From Phaseolus vulgaris (taxonomy: Eukaryota > Streptophyta > Magnoliopsida > Fabales > Fabaceae): a stretch of 64,000 nucleotides of DNA. The stretch lies in NCBI RefSeq assembly GCF_000499845.2, contig NC_023756.2, forward strand, positions 34,618,763-34,682,762, read 5' to 3'. Numbering within the stretch: the stretch's first letter is position 1; the number at the start of each line of letters is the position of its first letter. Shown here piece after piece: positions 22,903 through 32,454 of the stretch. The position numbers were made by a program, and so were the translations under genes. Under the pieces are notes generated by a model that was given only the letters and a program-made list of their open reading frames with translations, had not been told where the DNA came from and did no database searches.

Positions 22903-24162
22903 TTAGGAGCTCGACGCGCCCCCCGTCCTTCTATCCAGCAAATAGTCATTTAGGAACCCGTTCTGTACCAGATCGTCGAGCTGGTATCCTAAAGCTAAAC
23001 ACGAATCCACGGTGTGGCCAAAGCCTTGGTGAAACTCACACCAGGCATCTGGCTTTGGTCCCAGCACCTTGTCGCCCACCTTCTCTGGCGCTTTCAACCT
23101 AGCAGATATATTGGGAATGGCGATCAGGTCCGCCAATCCCATGACAAACTTGTGCTTAGGCGGGCGATTGTATTCTCGACGTGCTGGTTGCTGGCGCCCT
23201 TGGCTTCTGCCCTTGTTCTTCCTTGGATCATAAGGATGGCGGGTCCTCTGATCCCTTCTGGCCGCTGCTGTCTCCAGCACCCTCTGTGGCTGGATCCTGA
23301 TCTGGGCGCGTGGCCTAGCGGGAGCCACGCTTCCTCTCTTCTCGGCGACCTCGCTCTCATCGGCGATGTGGGCCACCGCAAGTCGCCTAACCTTAGCAAA
23401 CGTGGCGGGGTGAGCCCTGATCAGTGTCTCGCAGAATGGTCCCGGTAGCACGCCCTTCTTAAATGCATAGACCAGCATTTCTTCATCTTTGGCCGGCGAT
23501 CTGACCATCTGCGCTCCAAAACGATTCAAGTAGTCCCTGAGGGACTCTCCCTGGTACTGCCTTATATCAAACAAATCGTAAGACACCCTGGGCGGTGCCT
23601 TATTCACGATGTACTGCTCGACGAAAATCTTCGAGAACTGTTGGAAATTGGTAATGTGACCGTTAGGCAGGCTCACAAACCATTCCAGCGCCGTTCCCTG
23701 AAGCGTGCTCACGAACATCTTGCAATACACGGCGTCTGATCCCCCTGACAGCATCATCTGCGTATGGAACGTGGTGAGATGAGCCTCTGGATCCTCCACG
23801 CCGGTAAAAACAGCCTTAACAGGAACCACACTCGCAGGAATAGGCGTGTCAGTAATCGCCTGATCGAAAGGCATAGGAAAAACACGAGGTGGCGACGACG
23901 GCGCAACCTCTTCAGCAATAGGACGCCCTTGCTGCTCCTGAAGAGCTTGACGCAGCTCTTCAGTCACCTTGCTGAGCTCATCATTCCTGGCCCGAGAGGC
24001 GACCAGGTCCTCATGCATTCTCGCCTGTTCTATGCGCGAGGCTTCCACAGTTGCCTGCAACGAACGCATCATCTCTGCCATCTGCGCCATGGTCATGGCG
24101 GCGGCGCCTTCAGCAGCGACGGGCGCAACTGGACTTGAACGATTGCTTCTCATTTTTCTCAT
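22903..24162 (-). CDS. Gypsy Gag
   Basis: Structural protein of the virus-like particle. The start chosen is the ATG at 24,162 (MRKMRSNRSS); the open frame upstream begins only with GTG. Domains: an Ala/Met-rich N-terminus, a coiled coil (about residues 30-80), then a retrotransposon-gag core (FTGVEDPEAHL, GTALEWFVSLP, FSKIFVEQY, YQGESLRDYLNRF). A basic Arg-rich tail follows, and a C-terminal segment with CEFHQGFGHTVDSC in place of a classic CCHC knuckle. 419 codons, uninterrupted, so gag is the only fully open gag-pol module of the element. Confidence 0.92.
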   Translation of the reverse strand: MRKMRSNRSSPVAPVAAEGAAAMTMAQMAEMMRSLQATVEASRIEQARMHEDLVASRARNDELSKVTEELRQALQEQQGRPIAEEVAPSSPPRVFPMPFDQAITDTPIPASVVPVKAVFTGVEDPEAHLTTFHTQMMLSGGSDAVYCKMFVSTLQGTALEWFVSLPNGHITNFQQFSKIFVEQYIVNKAPPRVSYDLFDIRQYQGESLRDYLNRFGAQMVRSPAKDEEMLVYAFKKGVLPGPFCETLIRAHPATFAKVRRLAVAHIADESEVAEKRGSVAPARPRAQIRIQPQRVLETAAARRDQRTRHPYDPRKNKGRSQGRQQPARREYNRPPKHKFVMGLADLIAIPNISARLKAPEKVGDKVLGPKPDAWCEFHQGFGHTVDSCLALGYQLDDLVQNGFLNDYLLDRRTGGASSS

Positions 24163-24551
24163 GAAACTTGGCGAATCACAGAATGCAGCGAACAACACTT
24201 ACTTCAGCTACGATCGATTCAGCGATCAACCGGTAAAAACTGCGCGAAACTCCGCAAGAAAACTCAAGAACACCGCGAACCTCCAAAGAAACCTGCAACT
24301 CCACCAGAAAACACCGCTTCTCCCACGGATAACCAAACGAGCGAAAGAACTCAAACTTCACCGAACAAATCTCGCGTAAACAGCAGGAAATCTCACTTCA
24401 CCGAACAAAAACCCAGACGAACGGTGGAAAACGAGAAATCACCGAACAAAACTAGATGAACAGCGAACTACGGTTGCACCAGCACACAACCACACAGAAA
24501 ATCACGAAAACCTCCAAGAACTCACGCTGCGGATGGGAACAAGTTTTACAC
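24163..24551 (-). other. Gypsy 5' leader
   Basis: Untranslated leader between PBS and gag ATG, A/C-rich on the plus strand, without a conserved ORF. Confidence 0.6.
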
Positions 24552-24570
24552 GGCCCCACGGTGGGCGCCT
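24552..24570 (-). promoter_or_regulatory. Gypsy primer-binding site
   Basis: The minus strand reads aggcgcccaccgtggggcc, two bases inside the 5' LTR. The GC-rich ggcgccc start is typical of gypsy PBSs; I do not assign the tRNA. Confidence 0.65.
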
Positions 24571-24572
24571 GA

Positions 24573-25389
24573 TGATCCTGCCTGTTGACCAAAACGTTGG
24601 AACTTGCCTCGTCAATGGATCGACGTGTGCACCGCTTCTACCTCCGTCCTTCGTCACGATCCACTTCAAGAACCTGCAAAAGAACAGAGCGGCGCCGCTG
24701 CGGCCGATCGCACTCCAACGCCCAAGTCAGTGACCGAACCACCAAATACTAAGAGCAATAACACTCAAGAACTCTCAAGGAACCGTGCAATGTTCTCTCT
24801 CACAGTATGCTCAAGAACTCGCAAGCGTAAAGAGTGTAATCTGAACGTGCGTACCTCGAAAGTTCGTTGGGAAACCCTTTTATACCTGGTCACTTTCTCT
24901 CTCCTGGCAGTTACGTAGCTGGACACGTGGCTCGCATCCAGTCGTACACGTGCCATCATCTAGAGCCTCCTTGACTTGGGCGCTGCTTCTGACTCTCTTT
25001 TGGCTAAGTTACTTATGCATGGTGCTGCCCAGTGCATAGCTAACTTGGGAGCGCGATCTCTACTAGAACTGGCGAGTTAGGATGCCTTCGTACACCTTCC
25101 CTGTGGTCTCGCCGGCCGCCTTCATAATCTGCACCACCTTCATCTTTGGCGATGTGCTTACTCCGGCGATCTCCGATAACTTGGTCGCCTGAGTTTACAT
25201 CTGGCGACTTCATCTTTAACCTGGTGATCGCCGGTTCTGGTATGCTGGAGATCGGAGCACGCCAACTTAATAACTGGCGACTACACGAGTCCCCCGACTT
25301 CCTTCCCTTCTGCCAACCTGGCGTCTTGTCAACACGCCTATACTGTAGTTGGATGCCACGTCATCACTTCCGACTACCAGGGCGGTACA
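24573..25389 (-). repeat. Gypsy 5' LTR (right)
   Basis: 817 bp, the same length as the left LTR, with 7 differences. The TATA box on the minus strand is at 24,875-24,884. Confidence 0.96.
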
Positions 25390-25394
25390 GTTCT

Positions 25395-25686
25395 CAAGGT
25401 TCAAATATGTGAAAAACAGTTTTCAATCTTTTCTAAACACATCTAAGTATAAACAATCGGTTGTTTCGACAAAACAACAGGTTGTTTTTCACTTAGTTTG
25501 AAAAACATTTTTCTTTCAAAAAGATTGAGAGTGCTTATGCTTTGGATTCAATCAAGAGTGGATTACAACACTCAAACTACCCCAGATCCTAACTACAACA
25601 GCACAACAACAGCAAGCACACCAAAGCCTTCAACATCCTTCAAGGGGTTTGGATTCTTCAAAGCTTGAACACCACATGGTTCAACA
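25395..25686 (-). repeat. Copia 1 3' LTR, inner part
   Basis: Continuation of the LTR broken by the gypsy insertion, ending ggttcaaca. It contains a dyad motif (25,451-25,466) and a degenerate partner (aacaacaggttgttt, about 25,472). Confidence 0.93.
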
Positions 25687-25700
25687 ATCTCCCCCTATTT
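25687..25700 (-). promoter_or_regulatory. Copia 1 polypurine tract
   Basis: Minus-strand aaatagggggagat lies directly before the 3' LTR. The same site with the same core lies beside the LTR of copia 2 (49,356). Confidence 0.8.
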
Positions 25701-26029
25701 GATGAAGAGAAATCCCTGATGCTTGTGTTATCTCCGATTGAATCTGAAGCAGTTCCTGCAATACACAGTTTAAACAAAGCATAAAACTTCTGATATTTGG
25801 TTAGCATAGAAACAGAAGCATAAAATAAGAGCAGAAGAAAAACTTAAAACAAAGCATATAAAGGTCTACCCATACAACTGTTTTGCAGAAATTAAAACCA
25901 AACACAGCATAAATCTCCCCCTATTTGTCTTCATAAATAGAAAAAAAGAAGAGATGTAGCAGATAAAGACTAATACAAACACCAAAAACAATCGGTTGTT
26001 TTGAGATATCAACCTGTTGTTTTTCTTCT
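25701..26029. other. Copia 1 3' untranslated region
   Basis: A-rich, no gene. It contains a dyad motif at 25,986-26,001 and a degenerate one at about 26,008. Confidence 0.6.
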
Positions 26030-27232
26030 TCATTCATCATCAGCATATTGAAGATTAAAAATCTGGTTCTGAACTGCCTCAATCTGTTCATCTAGAGTCA
26101 TGAAGCGTGCATCCATGCTGTTAAACCTGTTATTGATGCTCTGGAAGTTGCTTACACACAAATCATGGAGATTCCTTTGATTCTCCGCAAAGCTATCAAG
26201 TCTATTAACCATGAATCTCTCAAAAAGGGACATGGTTTGCATCCTTTCTTCTTGATTTCCAGCACCAGCACTAGGTCCAGCATTTTGATGTGCTTCAGGT
26301 AGATCTTCATGTTGAAAATCCATATCTGCAGCAGTTTCATCTTGTTCATGTTCAGCAGCACCACTAGATGAGGCTCCAAAGTCACCATCTTTGCTAATCC
26401 ATTTGCTACCTACTTTGGTGAAACCCATTTTGCTGAGAGATCCATTTTTCAACTCTTGAGTTGACTTGACTAATTCAGACGTTTCATCCTCTAGGTTCAC
26501 TTCAAAATAAAGTAGAAATTTAGAAATCAAAACAGCATATCGATAGTGATAGTCACTTAACCTCATTGCCTTTTGCATGTGCTCTTTGATGATGTGTATC
26601 CAATTAATTTTGATCTTCTTTATAATGCAGAAGATATACACCAGATCCTCCTCAGTAAGCACAGAATGATTGCTCCCCCTTGGAGTTAGAATCCAAGTCA
26701 CAATGAGGGCTAGCAACCTTTCATCAAGCCTTAAGCCATCAACCGAACAAGTCCTAACTTGTGCATTTTGGTTCTTCAAACAACTTTTGTAGTATTGAAC
26801 TTTCTTAAAGTCCTCCACTACTCCAAGATTCCCTTTGTTAATTCTGAGGCCTGAGTATTTTAGACCAGCTACAGCAGTCCACACATCATGTGTAATCTCC
26901 ATATCTACTCCCTTTACATGAGAGACAAGGTTGTTCCCTTCAAATTTTAGATTGGTGTAGAACACCCTTATCAAATCTGGATAGATGTTTCCTTTCATCT
27001 TCACGAACTTTCTGAGAGATTGATCTTTGAGGAGCCTTCTGACATTTTCCAGCTTTTGGCTTTTCAGCCAATCAAAGCAAACAACTTTAGGGTTGTTTAT
27101 CACTTTGGTGCTAGTCTCAAATCTATATCTTTCAATGAGATCATTGTCTCCAGAAAACCAGCCTTCTAATCTCCCTCCAGACCTTACAGCTCTGGTTTTA
27201 ACTCTCTTTGAAGTGGGAGGATTTGATTCCAT
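26030..27232 (-). CDS. Copia 1 accessory ORF between pol position and 3' LTR
   Basis: An intact 400-codon frame starting MESNPPTSKRVKT. The N-terminal two thirds resembles the 'putative plant transposon protein' family (GRLEGWFSGDN, FDWLKSQKLENVR, GNIYPDLIRVFYTNLKFEGN, WTAVAGLKYSGL, VTWILTPRGSNHSVL). The C-terminus is acidic, then forms a likely short coiled coil (MSLFERFMVNRLDSF to the end). There is no signal peptide or clear membrane segment, so despite sitting in the env position of SIRE elements it does not look like an envelope. The homologous frame in copia 2 (49,711-50,880) has the same order and ends. It stays open although pol is gone. Molecular role unknown. Confidence 0.85.
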   Translation of the reverse strand: MESNPPTSKRVKTRAVRSGGRLEGWFSGDNDLIERYRFETSTKVINNPKVVCFDWLKSQKLENVRRLLKDQSLRKFVKMKGNIYPDLIRVFYTNLKFEGNNLVSHVKGVDMEITHDVWTAVAGLKYSGLRINKGNLGVVEDFKKVQYYKSCLKNQNAQVRTCSVDGLRLDERLLALIVTWILTPRGSNHSVLTEEDLVYIFCIIKKIKINWIHIIKEHMQKAMRLSDYHYRYAVLISKFLLYFEVNLEDETSELVKSTQELKNGSLSKMGFTKVGSKWISKDGDFGASSSGAAEHEQDETAADMDFQHEDLPEAHQNAGPSAGAGNQEERMQTMSLFERFMVNRLDSFAENQRNLHDLCVSNFQSINNRFNSMDARFMTLDEQIEAVQNQIFNLQYADDE

Positions 27233-28025
27233 GATGGCAGAGAAGAAGCAAAAACAAGCTCACACAAGAATTGCAAGAGATGTTGCAAGAGATAGCTCAA
27301 TTGGTTGTTCTTGTGAGAGAGAACAACAACAACATATTTTATAGTAAAAACAGAATCATAAAGCATTCAATAGCATGAGTGGGTACCATATTTTCAGAGA
27401 GAAAAGACTTGACCAAGGCCTGCACAGAAAACGTCAGAAACAACAGAAAATCACATGGTCATCACATGTGATCTTTGACTAGTCATAAAAGCTTTTAAAG
27501 TTTCAAGATTTTGGAATATATTCCTTTATGACTGTTGTAACTTCTTTCTGAGCGTGAACAGCTTTCAATCATAGGTTCATTGACTAAGATTTCTTTCATA
27601 AATGTGATCTGCAACAAACAGAAATTCAAAAAGAATTAAATCCATTCTTCTTGCAGTGCTGTCAGACACAAAACAATCGGTTGTTTCGAGAAAACAATCG
27701 GTTGTTTTTCTGCAGCAGTAAAACTGATTTTGAATTTTTAAACAAGAACAGAAGGAATTCAAAGCAGATGAAATTAAACATTTTAAAGAGGTTATACAAC
27801 CATAAAAAGAACTTAAAAACAGAACTTAGGAACAGAGATAAGGAAGGTCTTATCCTTTATGTTGTTCTTTCAATGAGCCATGTATTTTGAGATCAAGAAG
27901 CCTTATTTAACTGTTGAGGGCTTTAGAACATTGATTCAGCTTCAATGTTGGCCTTTTTCTTCCAAGAACTTGATCAGATGACTCAGTCTTTCACACTTCT
28001 TTAGATTTCCTGCATAAGCATGAGT
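27233..28025. other. Spacer where copia 1 pol is missing
   Basis: 793 bp join gag to the accessory ORF. No DSG protease, integrase, RT or RNase H motif appears on either strand. It contains a dyad pair at 27,671-27,707. Confidence 0.75.
27671..27707. repeat. 16-bp dyad motif, pair at 21-bp period
   Basis: Two aacaatcggttgttt copies separated by cgaga-type spacer, in non-coding DNA. Confidence 0.92.
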
Positions 28026-29755
28026 TCAAGCAACAAGATTTGGTCCTTTCACAAATGTGGGTCCAATTGGTTTCTTTTTCTCATTTGGAACCTCACATCC
28101 TTTAGGGATCCATTTCATGTAGCCTCTAGGAACAGAAAACTTTCTTATTTTGCAGAATCTAACCGAATGACCTTTTTTCATACAGTAAAAGCATGTAACA
28201 ATCGGTTGTTTCGACATAACAATCGGTTGTTTTACTGGCTTTCTTGAAAAACTTTTTAAAAACTTATCTTGTTTGTTTTGTGGATTAAAACCTAAACCAG
28301 CCCTTCCAAAAACACAGTTTTGAGATGCCAAGACATTCTCAAAGTTGGATTTTCCTTTAGAAAGCTTATCCACAGTACTTACAAGATAATGCACTTTCTT
28401 TTCAAGGTTTTCACAATTTTCACAAATGAGAGTGTCACACTTGCAAGAAGAATTTTTGAAATGTGTTTCCAGATTTTTGAAATCTCTTTTTGATTTTTCA
28501 ATCTCATCTTCAAGTGCTTTTACTCTCATTTCCAGCCAGCTGTTAAGTTCTTTCAATCGGTTGTTTGAAAACACCAATCAATTAGCTTCATCGTGAGTCT
28601 CTTGAAAAGCTTCAAGCAATTCACTATAATTTTGTTCATTTAAAGAAGCACATGAACTTACCTCACTTGAGCTGCTTGATTTATCATCATTTCCAGCAAT
28701 CAAACATATGTTTGCTCTCTCATCTTCACTTGATGAAGAACTTGATGATGATATCTCATTTTCATCCCAAGCTATGTAGGCTCTCTTTGTCTTGCCCTTC
28801 TTTTCCTTGTGGCTAGGCTTTTTCTCCTTGCTTTTGTTTGGGCAATCTGCCTTTATGTGAACTTGCTCACCACAACCAAAACAAGTATAGTTATTGGAAT
28901 TAAAATCATTGGATTTCTTGTTTCCATACCTATCTTTGTTGTTGTCCTTGTTGTGGTTCCTCTTCAAGAATTTTCTAAACTTTCTTGATAGCAAGCTAAG
29001 GTTTTCATCATCACTATCATCGCTGGACTCTTGTTTGCCTTTATGCTTGGAAGCTTTTAAGGCTATACTCCTTACATGCTTGTCTTCGCTTTCTTGAACA
29101 TTGAGTTGATTCATCTCTAACTCATGTTCCCTAAGCTTGCCAAACAAAGAAGCCATACTCAAGGATGTTAGATCTTTAGATTCGGATATAGCAGTTACCT
29201 TAGGTTGCCATGCTCTATCAAGAGATGTCAAAATCTTGATGTTTAGCTCTTCCTTTTCAAAGGTCTTGTCAAGGCTCATGAGATGATTAACAATGTGTGT
29301 GAATCTTTTCTGCCTTCAGCAATTGTTTCACCTTTCAGCATTCTGAACATCTCATACTCTTGGATTAGAGTATGCTTCCTAGCTCTCTTCACCTCATTTG
29401 TACCTTCATGTGTTACCTCCAAGGTGTCCCACATTTCTTTTGCTGATTTGCATTGAGATACCCTGAAAAACTCATCAGAATTTAAAGCACAGGTTATTAT
29501 ATTTTTGGCAATGCAATCGAATTTGGCCTTCTTGTTTTCAGAATCAGTCCATTGAGACCAAGGCTTTTCAATGGAGGATCCATCCTTTTCAAACTTTAGG
29601 ACAAAAGGACCATTTTCAATAGCATTCCAAATACCTTTGTCAAGAGATTCCACAAAGATTTTCATTCTCACTTTCCAAAATTGGTAGTTCAAACCACAAA
29701 ACAGAGGTGGTCTGTTGATTGAAGCACCTTCCCCAAAAGGTAGTCTATCAGCCAT
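28026..29755 (-). pseudogene. Copia 1 gag (broken)
   Basis: Starts at the ATG at 29,755 (MADRLPFGEG). A copia Gag of the UBN2/DUF4219 kind: PPLFCGLNYQFWKVRMKIF, SAKEMWDTLEVTHEG, IQEYEMFRMLKGE, then LNIKILTSLDRAWQPKVTAI. A first knuckle CFGCGEQVHIKADC (V replaces the usual G) is followed by an acidic Ser-rich region and a second knuckle CFYCMKKGHSVRFC. A single-base loss near 29,320 shifts the frame, and TGA at 28,580-28,578 interrupts where the related copia 2 protein has Arg (DEANRLA). Just before the second knuckle the frame encodes KQPIVMSKQPIVT, which is the DNA dyad pair read in frame. After the knuckle gag stops at 28,026 without a protease. Confidence 0.88.
28196..28233. repeat. 16-bp dyad motif pair inside gag
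   Basis: Two copies at 21-bp spacing lie in the coding frame, next to the second zinc knuckle. Copia 2 lacks this insertion at the same place. Confidence 0.92.
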
Positions 29756-29797
29756 CAAAAACAGTTTTAGGATCAACTTGAATAACTTTCAAGAACC

Positions 29798-29814
29798 AAG
29801 CTCTTGATGCCAAT
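29798..29814 (-). promoter_or_regulatory. Copia 1 primer-binding site
   Basis: Minus-strand tggcatcaagagcttgg follows the 5' LTR by two bases, close to the tRNA-iMet complement (tggtatcagagc) usual for copia elements. Confidence 0.8.
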
Positions 29815-29965
29815 TGTTAAAAAGGATGACTTTAAACTAGAGGGGGGTAAATAGTTTAAAGATGGTTTTCACAAACTTTTAAGCTAAGAATGAAATTCCT
29901 TTGAGAAACAATTGATAAGGAAATCAGTTTGCCAAAAATACAAAGCAAAAACAACAGCACCAGAA

Positions 29966-30003
29966 AAACAATCGGTTGTTTCGTAGAAACAATCGGTTGT
30001 TTA
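29966..30003. repeat. 16-bp dyad motif, pair
   Basis: Two copies separated by cgtag; one unit is missing in the other LTR. Confidence 0.92.
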
Positions 30004-30610
30004 TACAAGTTTGCAAATATCAAAACAGAATTTAAAGAGATTAAGGATAGAGAGAATGCACACAGATGTTTATACTGGTTCACTCTAAACCCAGAGCTAC
30101 ATCCAGTCTTCTCAGAAACCACTGAGGAAATCCACTAAGCAATCAAACCTAGATCACTTACAACACAACCAAGAAAGTGACCTTGAACCCTTCAAGAAAC
30201 ACACTTCTCTTGGCCAACACACCACACTAAGATTGCTGATCTTGATCCCCTAAAGAACACACAACCAATCTCAGCAAACACACAGAATGTTCTTACACAG
30301 ATACAAGGATTACACTTGTTACAGAAGCAAATCTGAAATCAATACAAGAGAAATCCTATCTCACACTCTTTGATCAATCTTAATCTCTAAGAAATCTCAA
30401 CTCTTTGAAAATCTCAAAACTTGTGTTGATTGAAAAACTCAAATCTGTTTTTCTGTATATATTCAAAGATGTTGTTTGTTATCAAATCTTAACAAACTAT
30501 TTAATTGCATTTAAAGATTGGTGAAAACATATAAAGACTGGAGCGTATGTAGTTAAATCATTAAAAGCTCAGTCAAAGATAAAACAGTTTTTCTGTTATG
30601 GTACCAAAAC

Positions 30611-30648
30611 AAACAATCGGTTGTTTCTTCGAATCAATCGGTTGTTTT
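30611..30648. repeat. 16-bp dyad motif, pair
   Basis: Counterpart of the pair at 13,345; it shows the uninterrupted gypsy target. Confidence 0.9.
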
Positions 30649-30951
30649 GGTTCTCAAGGTTCAAATATGTGAAAAACAGTTTTCAATCTTTTCTAAACAC
30701 ATTTAAGTATAAACAATCGGTTGTTTCGACAAAACAACAGGTTGTTTTTCACTTAGTTTGAAAAACATTTTTCTTTCAAAAAGATTGAGAGTGCTTATGC
30801 TTTCGATTCAATCAAGAGTGGATTACAACACTCAAACTACCCCAGATCCTAACTACAACAGCACAACAACAGCAAGCACACCAAAGCCTTCAACATCCTT
30901 CAAGGGATTTGGATTCTTCAAAGCTTGAACACCACATGGTTCAACACAAAT

Positions 30952-32454
30952 ATCAAAGCATATGCATGACAAGGAGGAGAGTTAGAAACAACAAATCTAT
31001 AGGAGGCTAATTTTCATCAGTCAGGGGAAATCAGCCCAAACAAATTCAAAAGGAAAGGCAAGGCCTATTGGACATTTGTGGAAAGAAAGCATTTTTGGGA
31101 ACTTCAAACAAAGAATCAACAACATAAAATGGAGACATAATCTAATTATCAAGTTTGTTAAATTGGATGACAGAGACTACACTTTTTATTGTTGTAATTG
31201 TTGTTAAGAGGGGTTAAGGACATCTTCTTTATGTATACTTAATGCTCTATATAAAATAGTTGGAAGTTTGTATATGTTAGAAGGTAATGCAGGAGGGAGA
31301 TGTGATTTAAATGACAATTTTTTTTTTTCTCTTGTGTAATGTTTGGGAGAATTTATTGCCTCATACAATAAATGTAGTATATGTTTTATCATCATCTAAA
31401 TTGAAAATTATAAAATAGGTAGTCTTATTAAAAAAAAATCAGTCATATATGTTTATTAAAATAAACTTATTTACATCCAAAATAAATTGACAGCTTGTGT
31501 AATGTAAGATTTATAAAAAAAATAATTATTCTAATCTATCTCCACTTAGTTGTTGATTTATTGATTTCAACTTTTTGTTATAATAATTTGAGGATTCTTT
31601 CTTCAATAAATAAGATTATGTTGGCAATAAATAAACTAAAAAATTAACCTATGACGTTTCTACATCAAACTAACACTTGATTAATTTTCATTACGAGAAA
31701 ATATTATCTTCATGATTCCATTATTATTTTAATTTTTATTAAGAAGTCGTCTTTTAAACATAGAATTCAAATGTATAAAAAGTTATTTTGATTAGCAAAC
31801 AAACATCAATGTTGTGTGTTCATTTGTAATCTTTGATCGAGTTAATTATATTTAATGTGAAGATATTTAATTTGATCAAAGCATCAAGTTTACAAAAAAA
31901 ATTATAATCGAAGATGATAGATACCAACATAGGAAAAGGTAATTGAAAAAATAGTTGAGATTCTATGTTATTTTGAAAAAAAAAATGTGAACTATGTAAG
32001 AATTACTTGCACGTTCTTTGTGAACCTTTGAGAAGGAAGCAACTACATGTAAAGTTCTTGTGGTTAAGAATTAACAACAAAAGTCGCAATAATAGTGTGA
32101 TGGACACCAAATACAAAGGAATAGTTTCATCTTATGGAGAGATTGGGAAAAGTATATACTGAATAAAATAATAACAAATAATTTAACAAAGGCACCATAT
32201 TTTATAAGAAAAATGGTTAAGAGAAAAAAAAGTATAGACAAAGAGATTTTATAGGTTGTTCTTAGTTTCAAAGCTGCAATTACATCAACAATATGCGATT
32301 TAGTCAATTGAGATATGAGAGTTGAGGCTAACACGGAGAATGAATATCTTTAAATGGAAGAAGATAGTGTTGGAGGACCTCAAATTAGGAATTACCAATA
32401 CATCACTACATAGGAATAAGAAGAAGATGAGGTTTTGGGGGGAGGAAGCTCTAT
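30952..32454. other. AT-rich shared spacer
   Basis: Resumes exactly where copy 1 was interrupted. It matches 46,122-47,589, plus the start of the region after copia 2. No supported gene. Confidence 0.6.

Larger units (their letters stand above)
13389..25389 (-). mobile_element. Ty3/gypsy element, Tat lineage, nested in the copia 1 LTR
   Basis: A 12,001-bp element with two 817-bp LTRs and TSD gttct (13,384-13,388 and 25,390-25,394). The intact copia LTR at about 30,650 shows the empty site. On the minus strand: LTR, PBS, gag, protease, RT, RNase H plus a second RNase H-like domain, integrase, repeat-rich spacer, a convergent spliced plus-strand gene, PPT, LTR. The dual RNase H arrangement, the extra ORF between pol and the 3' LTR, and the lack of a recognisable chromodomain fit the Tat (Retand/Grande/RIRE2-like) group. 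The LTRs differ at 7 sites (about 0.9%). It is GC-richer than its surroundings. Confidence 0.95.
12570..30946 (-). mobile_element. SIRE-like Ty1/copia element 1 (pol-less), interrupted by a gypsy element
   Basis: Perfect TSD caaat at 12,565-12,569 and 30,947-30,951; copy 2 shows the empty site at about 46,118. Read on the minus strand: 5' LTR (29,815-30,946), tRNA-iMet-type PBS, gag, a spacer where pol should be, a 400-aa ORF, PPT, and 3' LTR (12,570-13,388 plus 25,395-25,686, split by the gypsy insertion). Excluding the gypsy element and its second TSD copy it is 6,371 bp, short for this lineage because protease, integrase, RT and RNase H are absent. The LTRs differ at roughly 20 sites (about 2%) plus one 21-bp unit. 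It must depend on pol supplied in trans, or it decayed by internal deletion. Confidence 0.92.
29815..30946 (-). repeat. Copia 1 5' LTR
   Basis: 1,132 bp, intact, with the tatactggttcactc block and three dyad clusters (29,966-30,003; 30,611-30,648; 30,713-30,748). Confidence 0.95.

Noticed and set aside
27671..30748. Dyad repeats as a CRISPR-like array
   Set aside because: Plant DNA, irregular long spacing, and spacers within pairs are near-identical.
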